Shown here: piece by piece, positions 52,401 through 60,206 of the stretch | Layout: every line of letters starts with the position of its first letter | Numbering within the stretch: the first letter of the stretch is position 1 | Origin: Winogradskyella psychrotolerans | GTDB taxonomy: Bacteria > Bacteroidota > Bacteroidia > Flavobacteriales > Flavobacteriaceae | Direction: 5' to 3' | DNA: 64,000 bases | Assembly (NCBI RefSeq): GCF_018860565.1 | Contig: NZ_JAHKPS010000022.1 | Location: 111,058-175,057 of the forward strand | Position numbers and translations under genes: made by a program | Notes under the pieces: model-generated | What the model was told of the DNA's origin: nothing | Seen by the model: only the letters and a program-made list of their open reading frames with translations | Databases searched by the model: none

Positions 52401-54311
52401 AATAGCATAAAAAATACTGTTTGCACCTCTAACCATAACTCTTGCCTCTGTTGTGGTTGGAACGTTTGGAATATTAATAATTTCTGACCCATCATTTGCT
52501 ATCCCAGTTGCTATTGTGTAAGGATATGTAAAACCTCCATCAATAGATAAGAAAATATCAACTTCAGTAGCATTTACAGGAGCCACATTTGTATTAGCAA
52601 CATCCCAAGTAACTGTTGTATTTTCTCCTACATTCCATACTTCGTTTGTTGTTTGAGACGTTACAATAAAAGGGCCTGCCGTATCGGTAACAGTAACTGT
52701 CATTTCATCTGAAGCGGTTTGTCCTACACTTGGATTATTGTCTCTAACGGTAAGAACAAAATCCATTGTTCTTGCTACAGAAGGTACAACCTCCCAAGTT
52801 GGTGTTAAGTTACCATTAACGACATCTGATAATTGTGGCATATAACGGTTAGGACTTTCTACAGGAAGCTTTGAACGAAACATAGGGCCAAATTGCCTTG
52901 TTGGTTGTGGAGTATCACTACTAAAAGGGTTTTCTGGATCGTTTTCTTCCCAACAAAATGAAATTTGGTCTCCTTCAGGATCACTTCCTGTGCCTTCTAA
53001 AATAAATGCTGTTGACATAGGAATCGTAAAATCGTTACCTGCGCTAACAATAGGAGCAGTATTAGTTAATCCTGTAAGTTGTGCACAAGAACTATCATTT
53101 ATAGTCCACTGCGCAACATCTCTAATATCTACATAATTAAAATAATCATCCGGATTATCTTGTACGCTAGGTGAACAAATACCAGCATATCCCATTATAG
53201 AACTCCCACTACCTGGTTCTACTTCTTGAAGTTCATTAGAACTTCTACAATTTAAGGTACTTTGCACATGCCAGCCACCATATTGATGTCCAAACTCATG
53301 ACTTGCAATTAAATTAAAATGATCAGAATTAGGGTTGCTATGTACTGTATATGCACTTCCTTTAGAACCTGTTGTACATACACAAGCAATACAACCTGCG
53401 TTTCCGTATATAGAACCTTCATAGGCAAATAAATGACCTATATCATAATTAGAATCACCAATAATTGTGTCTATTGTATTTTGAATTATTAAATTATCAA
53501 CATTATAAGGATCTGTAAAAGTATCTAAGAAAATTATCGCATCATTATTTGAAATTAACTGCATAGTCACTCCAAAATCTCTTTCAAAAATACCATTGAT
53601 TCTCGTTAACGATTGGTTTATTGCAGCTAACACCTTTCCTTTTCGTTCTTCATCTGTTGTTTCAAAACCATCAAGATAGAATTGCGAATATTCTCCAGTT
53701 GTTGATATAGCCGCTCTGTAAAGTCTTAAATGACTATCATTTGCATTTCTATTTGTTAAACCAGATGATGTTATTTCTCTTCTTGCCGATTCTATGGTGG
53801 TACATTCAAAATCTGAACTTGACTCATCCAATTCATTTCTTGAAAAAACAGCATAAACCCCATTATTATAATCTAATGGCTTTATAAGTGTTGTTGGTCT
53901 ATCGAGATTAAAAATAGAAACGGATAATCCTAATGAAGGTGAATAACTAATACGCGCAGTAGCCCCATTATTTACACCTTTTCCAATGTATGATTTTATT
54001 TCAGGGTATTTTGCTTCTAGTTTTGGATGAAAATTTGAAGCTTCAAATAGTTGATAGCTATTTAATTCTCCTTTTTCATTAGGTAAAGAAATCACTATTT
54101 GAGATCTTTTTTGTGTTAAGCGGTTAGGAGCCTTTTTAAAAAGATTAAGCAGAGATGCAGTATTTAAATCAAACGCTATATGCTCTAAAGGAACTTCATC
54201 TTTTGTAATATTTGACTGTTTTGTTACGGTTTGAAACCAATAAGAATCTTGTGCGCTTATATTTATAGATAATACTATAAATACTATAAAAGCGAAGTAG
54301 TTTTTAGACAT
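49416..54311 (-). CDS. T9SS-secreted reprolysin-like metalloprotease with FN3/CUB repeats
   Basis: This 1631-residue secreted protein has a signal peptide ending near NISAQ (residue 21), a propeptide region, and a metzincin domain with the zinc motif HEFGHQYGGWH (about 337-347) and a downstream Met in SIMGYAG. After it come beta-sandwich modules of cadherin/PKD type (about 420-700), several fibronectin-III domains, two CUB-like domains (about 935-1043 and 1134-1245; each opens GDHFYDSGG and contains YDGPDINA or YDGLDINA), a lipocalin-like segment, a further FN3 and a type A sorting domain (IFPNPTESVLNINS ... GTYFVKVWSNQQFNIYKVIKK). It is probably exported by the T9SS and attached to or released from the surface. 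The two FN3-CUB units are recent duplicates, visible at DNA level. Confidence 0.94.
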   Translation of the reverse strand: MSKNYFAFIVFIVLSINISAQDSYWFQTVTKQSNITKDEVPLEHIAFDLNTASLLNLFKKAPNRLTQKRSQIVISLPNEKGELNSYQLFEASNFHPKLEAKYPEIKSYIGKGVNNGATARISYSPSLGLSVSIFNLDRPTTLIKPLDYNNGVYAVFSRNELDESSSDFECTTIESARREITSSGLTNRNANDSHLRLYRAAISTTGEYSQFYLDGFETTDEERKGKVLAAINQSLTRINGIFERDFGVTMQLISNNDAIIFLDTFTDPYNVDNLIIQNTIDTIIGDSNYDIGHLFAYEGSIYGNAGCIACVCTTGSKGSAYTVHSNPNSDHFNLIASHEFGHQYGGWHVQSTLNCRSSNELQEVEPGSGSSIMGYAGICSPSVQDNPDDYFNYVDIRDVAQWTINDSSCAQLTGLTNTAPIVSAGNDFTIPMSTAFILEGTGSDPEGDQISFCWEENDPENPFSSDTPQPTRQFGPMFRSKLPVESPNRYMPQLSDVVNGNLTPTWEVVPSVARTMDFVLTVRDNNPSVGQTASDEMTVTVTDTAGPFIVTSQTTNEVWNVGENTTVTWDVANTNVAPVNATEVDIFLSIDGGFTYPYTIATGIANDGSEIINIPNVPTTTEARVMVRGANSIFYAINSSNFEVQASEFVMNFTESNMTVCKPNDAVYNFTYNTFLGFNETTVFSALNLPAGVTATFSQSSASGNNTNIQITISNTALVANGSYDITINGTSDSAQKNSIITLELYDVNLLAPSLQFPENNETTVDVNSIFTWQEDINASSYNIDIALDPSFNTIVLSETTLINSYNVLGLDYSTVYYWRVKSVNDCGISDYSNVNEFITLCVAPSNILITDIMSDSVEVSWLENGNATTWEIEIVEGGDLPTGVGVLTSNNPYSISGLNSFTIYDIYVRSECGDDNNSAWIGPLSFTTAANFCNGDHFYDSGGLDGDYSSGEYITTVIAPSAGNNSVTVTFNEFQLENSYDYLYIYDGPDINASFLGQFTGTANPGTFTSSHSSGTLTFVFFSDESVTGSGWDATVTCQFITCPDPIDLIVSNLMFNSADLSWTAIGNETTWEFEYGLTGFSQGTGTLINTSINPTTLTGLNASTSYDVYIRANCGANSGEDDSNWVGPVTFTSMSDFCGGDHFYDSGGANWNYQSGEDITTVITPSAGYNSVTVSFNSFQLENCCDYLRVYDGLDINAPFLGQYNGSTIPDSFTSNNPSGALTFRFTSDGSVTRSGWDATVICETIICPDLSDFLVENVSLSSADLSWIAGGSEITWEIEYGPLGFTQGDGTSLILNASPYTLDNLDLDTTYDIYIRGNCGINSSEEDSNWIGPVTFTTQDITTPGILVAELTDELQGEVTLNWGAIANFTGSWLLNFNHDCNNSYSQIEIIFYEDYTFFIPSESNYGTWEINGNQITWTYDVGFQYSGVITGNYMEGTNDNDGCWYADKIVDSNYTSYVIGNLSSLGWVNTNVNEDISITSTITSTAFGFLEYNIYRNNEFLASTTETTYIDMLPSFGTYNYYITSVFSEGESEASNIETIVWENLNVKENELEGIEIFPNPTESVLNINSAIPIESIEVFSILGQKLMFITSKNTKNQLDMSPLDVGTYFVKVWSNQQFNIYKVIKK

Positions 54312-54352
54312 AAAAGTAGGAAAGGTTAGAATGGTGCGGGTTAGTTTTCTCT

Positions 54353-54360
54353 CAAATATA
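54353..54360 (-). promoter_or_regulatory. candidate -7 element TATATTTG of the T9SS metalloprotease
   Basis: This is an exact TAnnTTTG match, giving a leader of about 37 nt to the ATG at 54311. Confidence 0.45.
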
Positions 54361-54609
54361 GGTGCTTTTGAAAAAAAATGCTTTCAAAAAAAGTTTATTA
54401 GACAAAATGCTTTATAAACAGACAATGTGCATCTTTTATATACATTACCTTATAATTTAATAACTTACAAGATTTAAGCACTACCAGTAGCTGTTAATTT
54501 ATATCTATAATTATCCTATGAGTTACAAATTAATCCCTAATAAGCACACCTTAGAGCTAATAAAAACATTAATATGTGTATAAATTCGTATCAAATAGAT
54601 GTGGTTTTC

Positions 54610-54617
54610 TATTTTTG
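54610..54617 (+). promoter_or_regulatory. candidate -7 element TATTTTTG of rnpA
   Basis: This is an exact TAnnTTTG match 19 bp before the rnpA ATG. The T-rich context raises the chance of a coincidental match. Confidence 0.4.
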
Positions 54618-54636
54618 CTAAATCGGATTTATATAA

Positions 54637-55014
54637 ATGAGCTTTAAATATTCAAAAAAAGATAAATTAAAAAGCAAAAAGCTAATCGAACAGCTTTTTA
54701 CAGAAGGAAAAGCAGTAACAGCTTACCCACTAAAATTGGTATATCTTAAAACCGAATTTGAAGATGGATATCAACTTAAAACAGGTGTTTCTGTAAGTAA
54801 GCGTTTGCACAAAACTGCGGTTTCTAGAAATCAAATAAAACGGTTATTACGCGAAGCTTACAGACTTAATAAACCATTATATTTTAACAATAGTTCTGCG
54901 TCTTTTGCGTTTATGATTTTGTACCTTAGTAAAGATGGAACAACTTTTGAGAAACTAAATGATAGTATGAAATTATTGTTTAGGAAATTTACCGACAAAA
55001 CTTCTAACAAATGA
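54637..55014 (+). CDS. rnpA: ribonuclease P protein component
   Basis: The 125-residue basic protein shows the RnpA features: LKSKKLIEQLFTEGKAV at the N-terminus, then VSVSKRLHKTAVSRNQIKRLLREAYR (about residues 48-73), which contains the conserved RNR-like RNA-binding helix (here SRNQIKRLLREAYR). With the RNase P RNA it trims the 5' leader of tRNAs. Its last codons overlap the S41 peptidase start by 4 bp (ATGA), so the two genes are translationally coupled. Confidence 0.95.
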   Translation: MSFKYSKKDKLKSKKLIEQLFTEGKAVTAYPLKLVYLKTEFEDGYQLKTGVSVSKRLHKTAVSRNQIKRLLREAYRLNKPLYFNNSSASFAFMILYLSKDGTTFEKLNDSMKLLFRKFTDKTSNK

Positions 55015-56645
55015 AAAAACTCCTACATAAAAAAATAATACTTCCAGTGTTGGCTGTGCTTATATTTACTAGCACTACAGCATTTAAAAACGATTTTTTT
55101 GAAATTGCTAAGCAAATAGAAATATTTACAACACTTTTTAAAGAAATTAACATGAATTATGTAGATGATACTAATCCTGGAGACTTAATGGATACAGCCA
55201 TTAAAAGCATGTTAGACGATTTAGATCCTTATACACAATTTTACAACGAACAAGATGTCGAGGCCTCTAGAATTAATAATGCAGGCGATTACACAGGTAT
55301 TGGAGCAAAAGTATTAACCTTAAAAGATAAATTGGTAATCGTTGAACCTTACCAAGGTTATGCTGCAGATAAAGCTGGTCTTAAAGCTGGTGATGAAATT
55401 ATTAAAGTAGATAAAGTTGCCGTAGCAGATTTTAAAGAAGATGCTGCAAATTTATTGCAAGGAGCTTCAGGTACTGAAGTTTCTTTAGTTTATAAACGTC
55501 AAGGAAAAACCAATACGGTAAAAATTATTAGAGAATCTTTAGAAATTAAAGCAGTCCCACACTACGCTATGGTAGATGAAAAAACGGGTTATGTTGTGTT
55601 AAGAAAATTTAATGATAAAGCGTCTTCCGAAACAATTAGAGCTATTAAAGCGTTAAAAAATCAAGGAGCTACACAGTTAATTTTAGATTTAAGAGGAAAT
55701 CCTGGTGGTTTACTTCACGAGGCTGTTAACGTCACTAATATTTTTGTTCCTAAAGATCAGTTGGTGGTAACCACTAAATCTAAAGTAAAAAAATATAATA
55801 AAACTTATTATACCAAGCGCGAACCAATTGATACACAAATTCCACTGGTGGTTTTAATAGACGGAAGAAGTGCTTCTGCAAGTGAAATTGTATCTGGTGC
55901 TTTACAAGATATGGATCGTGCTGTGGTAGTTGGTACAAGAAGCTTTGGAAAAGGTCTTGTACAACGTCCAAAACCTCTAACTTATGGTACACAGATGAAG
56001 ATTACGATTTCTAGATATTATACTCCATCTGGCCGTTGTATTCAAGCATTAGATTATTGGAATAGAGATGAAAATGGAAAAGCTACAAGAACTCAAAAAG
56101 AAAATTACAATGCCTTTAAAACTAAAAATGGACGCGATGTTTTTGACGGTGGAGGTGTACAACCTGATATTGAAGTAGAATTTGCAAAACAAACACCAAT
56201 TACTAAAGCAATATCAAATGAAAATTTAGTATTCAACTTTGCAACCAATTATTATTACAACAATAAAGTTGAAAATCTAAACAGCTTTGAGTTTTCCGAT
56301 TCTGACTTCAAAACATTTAAAAACTATATAAAAACAAGTGGTTTCAATTTTGAAACTAAAACTGAAAAAGCCTTAACAAACGCCATTAACGTAGCAAAAG
56401 AAGAAGAGCTTGACGCTGTAATTACATCAGAATATGCTAGCTTGACTAAAGCATTACAAGCCTATAAATCTAATGCTATTGATGAAAACAAAACGCAATT
56501 AAAATCATTACTTACAGACGAAATTATTAAACGTTATTTCTACAGTGAAGGTTTATATACCTATTACACTGCTCACAATGCTGAAATTAAAAAAGCCATA
56601 AGTATTCTTAATAATCCGCTACAATACGCAAGTATTTTGAGATAG
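55011..56645 (+). CDS. S41 family C-terminal processing peptidase
   Basis: This 544-residue protein has an N-terminal signal or membrane segment, the N-terminal helical part DDTNPGDLMDTAIKSMLDDLDPYTQFY, a PDZ domain (about residues 80-165, GIGAKVLTLKDKLVIVEPYQGYAADKAGLKAGDEI) and the S41 core with LILDLRGNPGGLLHEAVN, the nucleophile block DGRSASASEIVSGALQD (Ser) and SFGKGLVQ with the catalytic Lys. The C-terminal 150 residues are helical and specific to this branch. It is exported and cleaves periplasmic protein C-termini. It overlaps rnpA by 4 bp, a gene order I recall as common in Flavobacteriia. Confidence 0.95.
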   Translation: MKKLLHKKIILPVLAVLIFTSTTAFKNDFFEIAKQIEIFTTLFKEINMNYVDDTNPGDLMDTAIKSMLDDLDPYTQFYNEQDVEASRINNAGDYTGIGAKVLTLKDKLVIVEPYQGYAADKAGLKAGDEIIKVDKVAVADFKEDAANLLQGASGTEVSLVYKRQGKTNTVKIIRESLEIKAVPHYAMVDEKTGYVVLRKFNDKASSETIRAIKALKNQGATQLILDLRGNPGGLLHEAVNVTNIFVPKDQLVVTTKSKVKKYNKTYYTKREPIDTQIPLVVLIDGRSASASEIVSGALQDMDRAVVVGTRSFGKGLVQRPKPLTYGTQMKITISRYYTPSGRCIQALDYWNRDENGKATRTQKENYNAFKTKNGRDVFDGGGVQPDIEVEFAKQTPITKAISNENLVFNFATNYYYNNKVENLNSFEFSDSDFKTFKNYIKTSGFNFETKTEKALTNAINVAKEEELDAVITSEYASLTKALQAYKSNAIDENKTQLKSLLTDEIIKRYFYSEGLYTYYTAHNAEIKKAISILNNPLQYASILR

Positions 56646-56708
56646 AAATTTATTTTTTTTATATTTAACATCATAAATGTTTTCTGTAAGTAAGAAAATT
56701 ATAATAAA

Positions 56709-57542
56709 ATGAGACCCCTAATTATCCTTTTATGCCTATGCTTTCAATTCTCTTTTTCTCAAAAAGAAATGAAGCACGAGGTTTATTTTGAAACTGATCA
56801 ACACGATATACCAGAAACAGAACACAGTAGGTTATTACTTTTTCTATCTACAATTGAAGATATTGATATAGAAAAAGTTACAATTTATGGTTTTACAGAT
56901 GATAGAGGTAGTGATAATTATAATCTCGTCTTATCTCAAAATCGTGCAGATGCCATAAAAGAAGTGTTTTCTAATAACGAATTTGATGAGTCTAAAATGA
57001 CTAATGTTGATGGAAAAGGTAAAATTTTAGTCAATATTATACGTGAAGATGACCTTAATAAAATACGAGGTTTAAATCGTAAAGTTGAAATCATTGTTAC
57101 TCCTGTCTATCCTCCAAAGGAAAAAGAAGAAAAGCCTGAAAAGAATAATCCAGAAGACTTGTTAAAAGGAGATTTAAAAGAAGGAGATAAAATATTACTT
57201 GACAATTTACTATTTAGAACAGGCTATAGTTATTTAACAAAAGACTCGAAAAAAGTACTAGATAAAATTGCTGAAATATTAGCAGAACGTACTAACATTT
57301 ATTTTACCATTGAAGGCCATGTATGTTGTACTCAAGGTAATAGAGATGCTGTAGATAGAAAAACAAAAAAACGTAATCTTTCTGTTGCGCGCGCTAAGTA
57401 TATTTATGATTATTTAGCAGACAAAGGTGTAAAACACTACCGAATGAAATATGTTGGTATGCGACGTAAAGCTCCTTTGGGTGGTGAGCCTGAGTTAGAT
57501 AGACGTGTAGAAATCTTAGTAACTAGAATTTACGATAAATAA
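56709..57542 (+). CDS. OmpA-like protein with two OmpA-C-like domains
   Basis: The 277-residue protein has a signal peptide (ending near FSFS, residue 17) and no barrel. Residues ~25-133 look like a degenerate OmpA-C domain (VYFETDQHDIPETEHSRLL, IYGFTDDRGSDNYNLVLSQNRADAI, LNRKVEIIV). Residues ~165-275 form a second one (LLFRTGYSYLTKDSKKVLDKIAEIL, EGHVCCTQGNRDAVDRKTKKRNLSVARAKYI, ELDRRVEILVTRI). OmpA-C domains bind peptidoglycan; the second carries an inserted CC pair in the loop. A Lys/Glu/Pro-rich linker separates them. It is probably periplasmic. It follows the S41 peptidase by 63 bp. Confidence 0.85.
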   Translation: MRPLIILLCLCFQFSFSQKEMKHEVYFETDQHDIPETEHSRLLLFLSTIEDIDIEKVTIYGFTDDRGSDNYNLVLSQNRADAIKEVFSNNEFDESKMTNVDGKGKILVNIIREDDLNKIRGLNRKVEIIVTPVYPPKEKEEKPEKNNPEDLLKGDLKEGDKILLDNLLFRTGYSYLTKDSKKVLDKIAEILAERTNIYFTIEGHVCCTQGNRDAVDRKTKKRNLSVARAKYIYDYLADKGVKHYRMKYVGMRRKAPLGGEPELDRRVEILVTRIYDK

Positions 57543-57562
57543 TAGTTTTCCTTAGTAAATAA

Positions 57563-58006
57563 TTAAGAACGCAACATAGCAATATGAGGAATACCATCTT
57601 CTAGATATTCTTCTCCTACTTCCTTAAAATCTAAATTATTATAAAAACGTTTTAAATACGTTTGTGCAGAAATTCTAATGATGGTTTCATTATAATAAGT
57701 TTTAATAGCCTCTATAGAAGCGTTCATTATTGTATATCCATATTTATATTGCCGTTCTTTTTGTTCTACTACGACTCTACCAATACTAGCTTCTTTAAAA
57801 TAATCTCCAGGTTTAAAAATTCTTGTATAAGCAACTAATTTTTCATTTTTATAACCTAAAACATGAAGTGCCTTTTGATCTTTACCATCAATGTCTTGAT
57901 ATACACAATCTTGTTCTACTACAAAGACTTCACTTCTTAATTGAAGTAAATCATATAACTCTACTATAGAAAGTTCGTTAAAAGCGCTTATTTTAGTTGT
58001 TAACAT
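57563..58006 (-). CDS. ElaA-like GNAT acetyltransferase
   Basis: This 147-residue protein matches the ElaA branch of GNATs: LYDLLQLRSEVFVVEQDCVYQDIDGKDQKALHV (about residues 18-50), YTRIFKPGDYFKEASIGRVVV with the beta-bulge (about 60-80), and the acetyl-CoA loop that normally reads R.G.G, here RQYKYGYTIMN (about 85-95), so the pyrophosphate loop is somewhat degenerate. The substrate is unknown. It is the last gene of the rpiB-CDF-GNAT operon, 2 bp after the CDF gene. Confidence 0.88.
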   Translation of the reverse strand: MLTTKISAFNELSIVELYDLLQLRSEVFVVEQDCVYQDIDGKDQKALHVLGYKNEKLVAYTRIFKPGDYFKEASIGRVVVEQKERQYKYGYTIMNASIEAIKTYYNETIIRISAQTYLKRFYNNLDFKEVGEEYLEDGIPHIAMLRS

Positions 58007-58008
58007 AG

Positions 58009-58920
58009 TTAATCTTGTACAATGACCTCTTTAGGGTCTTCTTTATTAAACTCTGGTTGAATGGTGACATGATTAATATTAAATTCATCATGTAAGACAG
58101 TTTCAATATCTAAAAGTAAATCATTAAACGCTGTAGTAGAAATGTTTTCTTTTAAATCTAAATGAGCTTCTAAGTGTAACTCATCGTCACTCAAATTCCA
58201 AATATGCACATGATGTAATTTACTAACTTTTGGTAGTTTATTAACTGTTCTTACAACCTCTTTAATGTTAATATCATCTGGTGTAAACAGCATTAGCATT
58301 TTAGTAGATGTCTTTAACAAATCGTAACCTACCCAAATTAAATACAATGCAATTAATAAGGTTAATAAACTATCTACCCAAAACAGTTGGTAGTATTTCA
58401 TTAATAAACCACCAATTAATACTGCAACACTTGCTAACATATCTGTAAGTAAATGCAGATAAGCAGAACGCATATTAATGTTATTTTTAGCATCTTTTCT
58501 TAATAATAAAACGCTTAGACCATTACCTATAATGGCAACAACGGCTAACCAAATAACTAAACCAGATTCTATTTCTTGTGGATTTTTAAAACGTTTTACA
58601 GCTTCAAAAATTAAGATTATTGCTACAATAATTAACGTACTAGCATTAATAAAGGCAGCTAAAATTTCGGCACGTTTATAACCAAAAGTTCTATCAATAG
58701 ATGCTTTTTGTTTCGATAATTTAGCAGCTACATAACTAACTATTAAAGAAATAACATCGCTAAAATTATGTAAAGCATCGCTGAGTAATGAAAGACTACC
58801 AGAAACAAAACCACCAATAACTTGAGCTACAGTAATAACAATATTTAGAAGTATTGAAATTAAAAGCTTTTGCCCCTTTAAGTCTTTAGAATTATGCGAA
58901 TGATTGTGTGAATGACTCAT
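58009..58920 (-). CDS. cation diffusion facilitator (CzcD/ZitB-like)
   Basis: The 303-residue protein begins with a His-rich tail (SHSHNHSHNS), then has six transmembrane helices. The metal site is visible in helix 2 (LSDALHNFSDV: His and Asp, about residues 46-56) and helix 5 (HLLTDMLASVAVLIGG: His and Asp, about 157-161). A cytoplasmic domain with KLHHVHIWNLSDDELHLEAHL follows. It exports divalent cations, most likely Zn2+, using proton exchange. Its ATG directly follows the rpiB stop codon. Confidence 0.95.
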   Translation of the reverse strand: MSHSHNHSHNSKDLKGQKLLISILLNIVITVAQVIGGFVSGSLSLLSDALHNFSDVISLIVSYVAAKLSKQKASIDRTFGYKRAEILAAFINASTLIIVAIILIFEAVKRFKNPQEIESGLVIWLAVVAIIGNGLSVLLLRKDAKNNINMRSAYLHLLTDMLASVAVLIGGLLMKYYQLFWVDSLLTLLIALYLIWVGYDLLKTSTKMLMLFTPDDINIKEVVRTVNKLPKVSKLHHVHIWNLSDDELHLEAHLDLKENISTTAFNDLLLDIETVLHDEFNINHVTIQPEFNKEDPKEVIVQD

Positions 58921-59355
58921 TTAACATGATAATGGAATCTTATCTACACGGTTTTGATGACGACCACCTTCAAATTTAGTTTCTAAAAAGGTATCTACCA
59001 TTTTTATAGCTTGCGGAATTGATGTAAAACGTGCTGGAATACAAATAATATTAGCATTGTTGTGCAAACGTGTTAATTCCGTTATTTCATTTGTCCAACA
59101 AACTCCAGCTCTTACATGCTGGTATTTATTAGCTGTCATTGCTACACCATTTGCACTGCCACAAATTAGTATCCCAAAATCTACTTTTTTAGCTTCAACA
59201 TCTTTTGCTACAGGATGTACAAAATCTGGATAATCTACACTATCTAAAGTGTCTGTTCCATAGTTATTAATAGTATAACCTTTAGCTTCTAAATGCTTTA
59301 CTATAGCAAATTTATAATCTGGTCCTGCGTGATCGTTTCCTATTGAGATTGTCAT
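58921..59355 (-). CDS. rpiB: ribose 5-phosphate isomerase B
   Basis: This 144-residue protein has the RpiB/LacAB fold: ISIGNDHAGPDYKF at the N-terminus, the active-site block GILICGSANGVAMTANK with the catalytic Cys (about residue 65), RAGVCWTNEITELTRLHNNANIICIPAR, and FEGGRHQNRVDKI near the end. It interconverts ribulose 5-phosphate and ribose 5-phosphate. It has its own promoter candidate 31 bp upstream and heads the three-gene minus-strand operon with the CDF and GNAT genes. Confidence 0.96.
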   Translation of the reverse strand: MTISIGNDHAGPDYKFAIVKHLEAKGYTINNYGTDTLDSVDYPDFVHPVAKDVEAKKVDFGILICGSANGVAMTANKYQHVRAGVCWTNEITELTRLHNNANIICIPARFTSIPQAIKMVDTFLETKFEGGRHQNRVDKIPLSC

Positions 59356-59385
59356 GTTGTGTTATGTTGAGTTAATTTAATACAA

Positions 59386-59393
59386 CAAAGTTA
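59386..59393 (-). promoter_or_regulatory. candidate -7 element TAACTTTG of rpiB
   Basis: This is an exact TAnnTTTG match on the minus strand, with the predicted start near 59381 and a leader of about 26 nt. Confidence 0.5.
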
Positions 59394-59522
59394 CGAATAA
59401 AAATAGCCCTATTGTTTTTGGATTAAGACTTCTTTGTAAGATTAACTGTAAGAATGAAACTTTCTTCAAAATTTAATATAAAACTTTAAAAGTTAAAGAA
59501 TTTATGAATGACTGTCATAATT

Positions 59523-60206
59523 TTAATTACTATCCAAATAATCTATATTATCGCAATATTTTCTAGAAAGTTTAAATATTTCATCTCCTATTTCTACCGT
59601 CGTTGCAGTAGTTTTATTAATAAAAATTGGATTAATTGCAACACTTCTATTTATTCTAACAAGTATCTCTTGTGGAAAAATATCTATGAGATTACTTAAT
59701 GATTCTCGGATTAGAAGTGTTTTATTTAAAAATATTAATTTGGAATAAACATGCTCCGATTTTACGTATAAGAGCTTTGTTAAGTCTATGTTATAAGTAG
59801 TCTTCCCAATGATGAGTTTAAAATTTTTAAAAGAATCTGTTTTAACAGTACTAAAATATAATTTTAATGCTGTAACAACATCAATCTCTTTAAATGGTTT
59901 TGATAAATAACCTACCGGTTTTGTTTTTGCTATTTCTTTTATAGTATTATTATCATTATAAGATGTTAAAAATATAAATGGAATAGTGTAATTACCATTT
60001 ATATATGTCGCAATTTCAATCCCACTCTTATCTCCAAAAAGGGATACATCTAAAAAAATAAAGTCAATAGTTTTGGTTTCTAGAGCTACAATAGTTTCTT
60101 CATAATCTATAGCTATACCGCAACAATTAAAACCAGCGTCCTCTAAATGACTTTTTAAAAGATGAGCGATTAGTATTTCATCTTCAACAATTAATATATT
60201 TGGCAT
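59523..60206 (-). CDS. LytTR-type response regulator
   Basis: The 227-residue protein has a receiver domain (residues 1-120) with the acidic pair in LIVEDE, the phospho-acceptor Asp in DFIFLDVSL (about 53), the Thr/Ser in FLTSY and the Lys in GYLSKPF. It is followed by a LytTR DNA-binding domain (about 130-225, LLYVKSEHVYSKL, LIRESLSNLIDIFPQEILVRINRSVAINPIFI). It adjoins the histidine kinase gene with no gap, so the two form a two-component system. LytTR regulators usually bind pairs of short direct repeats; none was identified here. Confidence 0.94.
   Translation of the reverse strand: MPNILIVEDEILIAHLLKSHLEDAGFNCCGIAIDYEETIVALETKTIDFIFLDVSLFGDKSGIEIATYINGNYTIPFIFLTSYNDNNTIKEIAKTKPVGYLSKPFKEIDVVTALKLYFSTVKTDSFKNFKLIIGKTTYNIDLTKLLYVKSEHVYSKLIFLNKTLLIRESLSNLIDIFPQEILVRINRSVAINPIFINKTTATTVEIGDEIFKLSRKYCDNIDYLDSN

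Larger units (their letters stand above)
54312..54636. other. 325-bp divergent gap (metalloprotease / rnpA)
   Basis: Two promoter octamers are supported: TATATTTG on the minus strand at 54353-54360 for the metalloprotease, and TATTTTTG on the plus strand at 54610-54617 for rnpA. The 250 bp between them are AT-rich with no open frame or hairpin that I trust. No rpmH gene, which often precedes rnpA in other bacteria, is present. Confidence 0.55.

Noticed and set aside
54637..55014. rpmH/dnaA-type origin context around rnpA
   Set aside because: rpmH, dnaA, dnaN and DnaA-box clusters are absent. rnpA stands with the S41 peptidase, so no replication origin is indicated.
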